NCBI RefSeq assembly: GCF_900114845.1
Contig: NZ_FOUK01000003.1
Coordinates: 777,086 to 841,085, forward strand
DNA from: Pimelobacter simplex
Lineage (GTDB): Bacteria > Actinomycetota > Actinomycetes > Propionibacteriales > Nocardioidaceae
Length of the DNA: 64,000 nt
Reading direction: 5' to 3'
Of this stretch, positions 60,801 to 64,000 are shown one piece after another. The notes below the pieces were generated by a model. That model searched no databases, had not been told where the DNA came from, and saw only the letters and a program-made list of their open reading frames with translations. Position 1 is the stretch's first letter. Each line of letters begins with the position of its first letter. The position numbers and the translations under genes are program-made.

Positions 60801-61247
60801 GGCCTGTTCCCCAACAACGACGTGTGGTCGGCCGGCGGATCGTTCGACGACGTCATGGCCGTCCTCAACGGCGACAACCTCAACGGTGCCCAGCTCGTCA
60901 AGGACATCGAGGCGCTGCGATCCAAGGGCGTCAACGAGGGCGCTCTCGAGGCGCTGCTGCGAGAGGCCCCAGACGCCCAGTCGCTGACCGATTTCGCGAA
61001 CCGCTCGGCCGCTGACCTCGCCAAATACGTCTCCGCGCTCAACCTGCGCGAGCAGTACGCCACCAAGGCCGGCGACGCGGCCGCCGCGACCTACGCCAAG
61101 GAACTGGCGGCGCAGGTCCGCGAACTGCGCCAGGCCAACGGGCGTCTCGACGCGATCGAGAAGGCCATCAAGGCCGAGCACAAGGAAGACCGTCAAAGCC
61201 GCAACCGCGGCAACTCCAAGGGCCACCGCGGCCGGAACGGAAAATGA
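57810..61247 (+). CDS. Tape measure protein
   Basis: An 1145-residue protein, the longest gene here, setting tail length. It is Ala-rich and helical with hydrophobic stretches (MTAAAAMFGATL, ALALAGSFAGPWGAAMGGGIGLMM) and long coiled coils near the C-terminus (LNRALKRSQKAVDDETEARDRVIAKM). GAGGAGG precedes ATG 57810. At about 3 bases of gene per residue and 1.5 angstrom per residue, a tail near 170 nm would be expected. Confidence 0.88.
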   Translation: MSVRLESVRVSAEDAGFSTSMAKMTAAAAMFGATLDHVDGAGVRVKKTLPTVSDGIDDIGRSSRKAGPEIDRLSGRVRIFADLMAVLGPSAIPIAGTAVPAVTGLASQLGFAAIGAISLVAASQGVGDALKAANKAAIEPTAENLQKAREEMERLGPDARKFVREFDKIRPTLTYIRDASAAGWFPGLTEALKDFDRLGPRFADISELIGRRGGDLIAEGADALAGPEWDEFWSFVEQEAPGAVEDLLRTVGNLSKGLAELWMAFQPTNNQFGDWLLEQSRDFAKWSEELKDSDGFQEFIDYIETNGPRVAAAAGAIGDAILQIIEALAPLGGPSLKIIEIFGDAVSAIADSDLGTPILAGVAALALYSRGLQAAAALQTKLYGGAASARLAERGVFGFTRGLGKDLKSATPSMKEWGTVAYRMGQSSKYASEQTLAARKSVRSFSSQAAKGAAPVAGLAVAASGAADGIGLTNTASLALAGSFAGPWGAAMGGGIGLMMDFASASGEATKGIEGMQAAIDSMDPEAIRGQLDAFVADNQKYLDDWTFGDTLSAGWKDLISGGQFSKTVELAGALPGALSAAEAQQQEFNDAMRQGGLIAAESAYGLQRLIGALNEQQATSRGAIDAQYAWGAAVMQAREQMKNGKDGFDEFTEAGQQNMTIAREMADVWNRDMEAAQASGLTYDKVRSQIERFAMAQGKTREEAEDLARELVAFPEEVSTRLAFEYDRENLEDAKAAFDSLPKDVRTDIKANGIPQTESAVDALVRKYKLTEKERKALVKLMDQATPSINAIIARLNDIRDRNVTVTTTFRNFYENVPKPGKPGKKPKPSIPPAVPGFDAQGSADGSTVPDDGRGYRDYMLYRLAPREEVISNRSGQADEFRPELKDINRGMSRREVAERMMTRGLAGGGTAGRNPSWSSALGPVGQSGGGKNPTWLPDGMKAIELIQYELPKSLKGLNRALKRSQKAVDDETEARDRVIAKMDSIRGAASDRVRSGLFPNNDVWSAGGSFDDVMAVLNGDNLNGAQLVKDIEALRSKGVNEGALEALLREAPDAQSLTDFANRSAADLAKYVSALNLREQYATKAGDAAAATYAKELAAQVRELRQANGRLDAIEKAIKAEHKEDRQSRNRGNSKGHRGRNGK

Positions 61248-61248
61248 C

Positions 61249-61506
61249 GTGACCGAGCAGATCGAACCCAGCCCGGCCGACGCCACGCTGAGCCCAACCG
61301 TGCCGCTGATCGACCAGCGGCTCGCTGAACTCGACGGCGGCGCCAACAGCATCGGGCTGCAGGAGGGCTGGATCGCCCAGGCCCGTGCCGACCTGGAGGC
61401 CGCCGAGGCGAAGCTCGCCGCCTGCCTGGCCGAGAAGGCACGGCTCGAGGCCGACCGTGCGCTGCTCGCTCCCGAGATCCCGATCGAGCCGGAGGAGACT
61501 GCATGA
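61249..61506 (+). CDS. Small coiled-coil phage protein
   Basis: An 85-residue protein: a polar N-terminus then a helix with heptad spacing (DLEAAEAKLAACLAEKARLEADRALL). GTG 61249 starts one base after the tape measure stop. It overlaps the next gene by four bases. Probably a tail-tip or linker protein; unknown. Confidence 0.65.
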   Translation: MTEQIEPSPADATLSPTVPLIDQRLAELDGGANSIGLQEGWIAQARADLEAAEAKLAACLAEKARLEADRALLAPEIPIEPEETA

Positions 61507-63980
61507 GCCAGCCGCACTCGCTGACGTGGGGCGACCTCCGCCTCGCTGGCGACACGGTCGACCCGGACGCGGAGTTCGTGATCGAGGCCATGGCTGATGG
61601 CACCAAGCTCGGCACTGCCAAGGCGCTAACCGAGTTCGTGAAGTCGCTGCAGGTCGACGGTTCGCTCGCGGTCATGAACGGCCACGACAACGCCGAGACG
61701 GTGCTGCAGCTTCGCGTGTCGGCGCCGGACGGTAAGGCGGCCGGACCGGCGGCTGCGAAGGCCGCCGCCGCCCTTGCCGCGAATGCGTCTGCGGACCCGA
61801 TCCCGCCGCTGGTGTGGGTCTCTCCGCTCGAGGATGCCGCCACCTGTGTCTACGACGTCTACGCCGCGGACCCGGAGCGCGACGAGGGCAACGACTGGGA
61901 CCTCGACGAGGAGGTCCAGGAGTGCCGCTACTTCACCGTCACGATGTCGCGGCACCCGTTCTCCCGCCCGACGGACCCGGTCACCGTGCCGGCGCTGCCG
62001 GTCCCGCCCGCGAGCGAGACCAAGACGGTCATCGACACCTGCGACTCCGCCTCCGGGTGGACCGTCCCCACCGCCTACGGGTTCGGCACGGTCCAGCGGA
62101 CCAACGAGATCCTCAACCCCTCCCCGGTCCAGGGCATCGGCCAGTGGACGGCCGACCCCGGCACCGACGTCGTGGCAGTGCAGGCGGCCTCGGTGACCCC
62201 GCCGATGGACCACACGTGGGTCGACATCCTGGGCACGGCGTTCCAGCTGCGGCCCATCACCGGCGTCGCGAACCGGCGCATGCTCGCCGAGGCCGTCCAG
62301 GGCTCCTCCGCGCACGTCGTCGCGCCCGGCGACCGGATCTACCTGCGCAACGAGGTCGCGGTCCGCGTCACCGCGACCGGCGGGGGCGGGGCGGTCAAGG
62401 ACGGCAGCACCATCAAGCTCGTCGTCGACCAGTGGAACGGCGCGACCAGTAGCGGGCAGACCGAGATCGGCAGCCTGGTGGCGATTGCCGGCGGCGCGGA
62501 CGCGAACGGCTGGGTCTACAAGACCATCCAGGGGTACTACACCGTGCCCGCCGGAACGACCCGCATCCGCCTCGCGCTGGTCCACGCCTACGCCCCGGTC
62601 GCCGGGGAGAAGATCTACGCCTCCAACTTCATGATGGAGCGCGTCCCGGCCGGCGCCGTCGGCGCTCGGTCCTTCCTCATGGGGACGAACACCAACGGCG
62701 CGACCGGCTACAGCGGATGGACCGGCACGCCCTCCGGCTCGACTACGGTCGAGGTCGCCAAGCCGAGCCCGACCTCGGCCGGCGGAAGCGTGATCACCTC
62801 CGGCGCCCCGGTGGGCGTCTACGGGCCCCGGTCGCTCGAGCTGCGACGCACCGGGGTCACCGCCGCACCGGGCGCGCTGCCCTACCTGCGGATCTCGGCG
62901 GCCGCCTCCGTGGCCGGCGTGGCTACCGACCCGACGTTCAAGCGTGGCCTGGGCACCCTGAGCACGATCACCCCGATCGCGGTGACGCCGAGCCTGGTCA
63001 GCGGATACCTGGACTACTACTTCACCGCCGCGGACTTCGACCGGCTGTCCATCTCGCTCGCGGCACCGGCGCAGCCTGCGGCGCCGTCGGCATCGATCGC
63101 GGTCGCCGAGGTCGCCCACACCAACCTGATCGTGTCGAGCAGCACGAACCGTCAGCGCTCCCGCGCCGCGATCATCCTCGGGTCCGCGCCCACCCAGGCC
63201 GCGATCCGCCTCTACGACTCCACCACCCCGACGCCTGGGCCGCTGGGCAACGACATCCTCGTCTACAGCACGAAGAACGCTGCTCTCGCGCCACCGCTGC
63301 GGCCGTTCCTGACCTCCGGCGGCGCGACCGTCGACACGACGATGATCTCCGGGGCCCGCAACACCCTCGCGACCCCGGCGGTCTTCCGGATCCAGGCGAC
63401 CAAGCTCCGCGACGGGATGCACGGCCTCGTCGGCCGGCTCAACGTCACCACCGCCGGCACCCTGACCTGGACGACGCGCATCGTCGACTCCACCGGCGCG
63501 GCCACCATCGGCTCCGGCGTCACCGACTCCGGCTCGATCGAGGTCCCGGTCACCAGCGGCTACCGCGCGATCAACCTCGCCGCCATGCTCCTCCCGCCGG
63601 TCGAGGTCGAGGGCAACCAGCTCGTCGAGATCACCATCGCCGGCACCGCGAACATGTCTTGGGACGAGTTCTGGCTCTTCAACCTCACCGAGGGCTCCCT
63701 GACCTGGGTCCGTGACGCCGACTCGATGACCTGGATCGAGATCCGACCCGCCGAGCTGGGCAAACTCCCCAGCATCTACGGCGGCACCGGCGCGTTCGGG
63801 ACCAACCCCGTGTGCATCGACTACAAGACCATCGGCGCCGACTTCGGCGCCGCCGACCAGCACTACACCGACCCCGGGCCACTCCAGATCTTCGCCGTCA
63901 CCTCGACCTCCCTCAAGGCCCAGTCCGAGCTCTGGTTCTACCCGCGCTACCTCGACGCCGTCATCGACGAGGCCGCCTGA
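61503..63980 (+). CDS. Minor tail protein
   Basis: An 825-residue protein in the place of the distal-tail/minor-tail gene. N-terminal 170 residues have the tail-protein start (SLTWGDLRLAGDTVDPDAEFVIEAM). The remainder is strand-rich with YGPRSLELRRTGVTAAPGALPYLRISAAASV and repeated jelly-roll-like segments (NEILNPSP, YTVPAGTTRIRLALVHAYAPVAGEKIYASNFMME) that resemble carbohydrate-binding modules. It may bind the cell surface glycans. Coupled to the previous gene. Confidence 0.75.
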   Translation: MSQPHSLTWGDLRLAGDTVDPDAEFVIEAMADGTKLGTAKALTEFVKSLQVDGSLAVMNGHDNAETVLQLRVSAPDGKAAGPAAAKAAAALAANASADPIPPLVWVSPLEDAATCVYDVYAADPERDEGNDWDLDEEVQECRYFTVTMSRHPFSRPTDPVTVPALPVPPASETKTVIDTCDSASGWTVPTAYGFGTVQRTNEILNPSPVQGIGQWTADPGTDVVAVQAASVTPPMDHTWVDILGTAFQLRPITGVANRRMLAEAVQGSSAHVVAPGDRIYLRNEVAVRVTATGGGGAVKDGSTIKLVVDQWNGATSSGQTEIGSLVAIAGGADANGWVYKTIQGYYTVPAGTTRIRLALVHAYAPVAGEKIYASNFMMERVPAGAVGARSFLMGTNTNGATGYSGWTGTPSGSTTVEVAKPSPTSAGGSVITSGAPVGVYGPRSLELRRTGVTAAPGALPYLRISAAASVAGVATDPTFKRGLGTLSTITPIAVTPSLVSGYLDYYFTAADFDRLSISLAAPAQPAAPSASIAVAEVAHTNLIVSSSTNRQRSRAAIILGSAPTQAAIRLYDSTTPTPGPLGNDILVYSTKNAALAPPLRPFLTSGGATVDTTMISGARNTLATPAVFRIQATKLRDGMHGLVGRLNVTTAGTLTWTTRIVDSTGAATIGSGVTDSGSIEVPVTSGYRAINLAAMLLPPVEVEGNQLVEITIAGTANMSWDEFWLFNLTEGSLTWVRDADSMTWIEIRPAELGKLPSIYGGTGAFGTNPVCIDYKTIGADFGAADQHYTDPGPLQIFAVTSTSLKAQSELWFYPRYLDAVIDEAA

Positions 63981-63981
63981 C

Positions 63982-64000
63982 ATGGCCCGTAACCGCTTCC
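63982..64000 (+). CDS. Start of next phage gene (partial)
   Basis: An ATG two bases after the minor tail stop opens a frame (MARNRF) that runs off the right edge. By position a further minor tail gene. Too short to say more. Confidence 0.4.

Larger units (their letters stand above)
39038..64000. mobile_element. Prophage (temperate siphovirus), right end outside window
   Basis: A continuous viral gene set: integrase, repressor, excisionase-type protein, replication genes, HNH, terminase, portal, MuF, scaffold, capsid, neck, tail tube, tail chaperones, tape measure, minor tail. All run rightward except integrase, repressor and one membrane gene. Left end is rnpB. Lysis genes and attR are not in the window. 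Confidence 0.95.

Overview
The window is very GC-rich, uses many GTG and TTG starts, and carries an actinobacterial gene set: a second type II topoisomerase pair, a housekeeping sigma factor with a long Ala/Pro/Lys-rich N-terminus, an LprG-like lipoprotein beside an MFS exporter, a HelD-family helicase and a DtxR-type iron box. The type-A RNase P RNA is also of actinobacterial form. The best guess is a Nocardioides-like member of the Nocardioidaceae. The assignment rests on recalled family resemblance; no database search was run.

Host chromosome, about 1-39037. The window opens with the 3' end of panB. It is followed by a secreted sugar dehydrogenase, a hexapeptide acetyltransferase, an M3 peptidase, a Pro/Glu/Thr-tailed lytic transglycosylase and thymidine kinase. 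Next are two tandem secreted paralogues with an identical C-terminal 75 residues, then a minus-strand set: phosphodiesterase, DUF5998-like protein, GNAT/acyl-CoA synthetase fusion and DHFR-like reductase. The topoisomerase A subunit, the LprG/P55-like pair, a carbonic anhydrase and a HelR-like helicase lie on the plus strand and face the topoisomerase B subunit across a nested palindrome. A four-gene Fe-siderophore ABC operon sits behind a DtxR-like box. Beyond it are a CapA-like protein, an M28 peptidase, the principal sigma factor, an HhH-GPD protein, an MFS transporter, and a TetR-controlled SDR plus flavin oxidoreductase unit. The host part ends with small genes and rnpB.

Prophage, about 39038 to beyond 64000. 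A tyrosine integrase points at the 3' end of rnpB, so the element appears to have integrated into the RNase P RNA gene and left it intact. The early region has a repressor with overlapping operator-like palindromes, an excisionase-type HTH protein, small proteins and a ParB-like protein whose gene ends in three palindromes. A replication initiator carries iteron-like repeats inside its own coding sequence, as lambda O does, and is followed by a RepA/DnaB-like helicase. After a hairpin and promoter-like region come HNH endonuclease, small terminase, a large terminase split into two frames, portal, a MuF-like protein with a toxin-like C-terminus, scaffold, HK97-type capsid, connector and neck proteins, tail tube, and tail assembly chaperones with a clear C_CCA_AAA -1 slippery site. 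A three-helix membrane protein is encoded antisense next to the tape-measure gene. Minor tail genes run off the right edge. The layout is that of a temperate siphovirus; attR and the lysis genes are outside the window.

The observations I rate highest are the rnpB integration site, the MuF-toxin fusion without an obvious immunity gene, the antisense membrane gene in the tail operon, the palindrome cluster in the parB-like gene, the origin-like repeats inside the initiator gene, and the split terminase.
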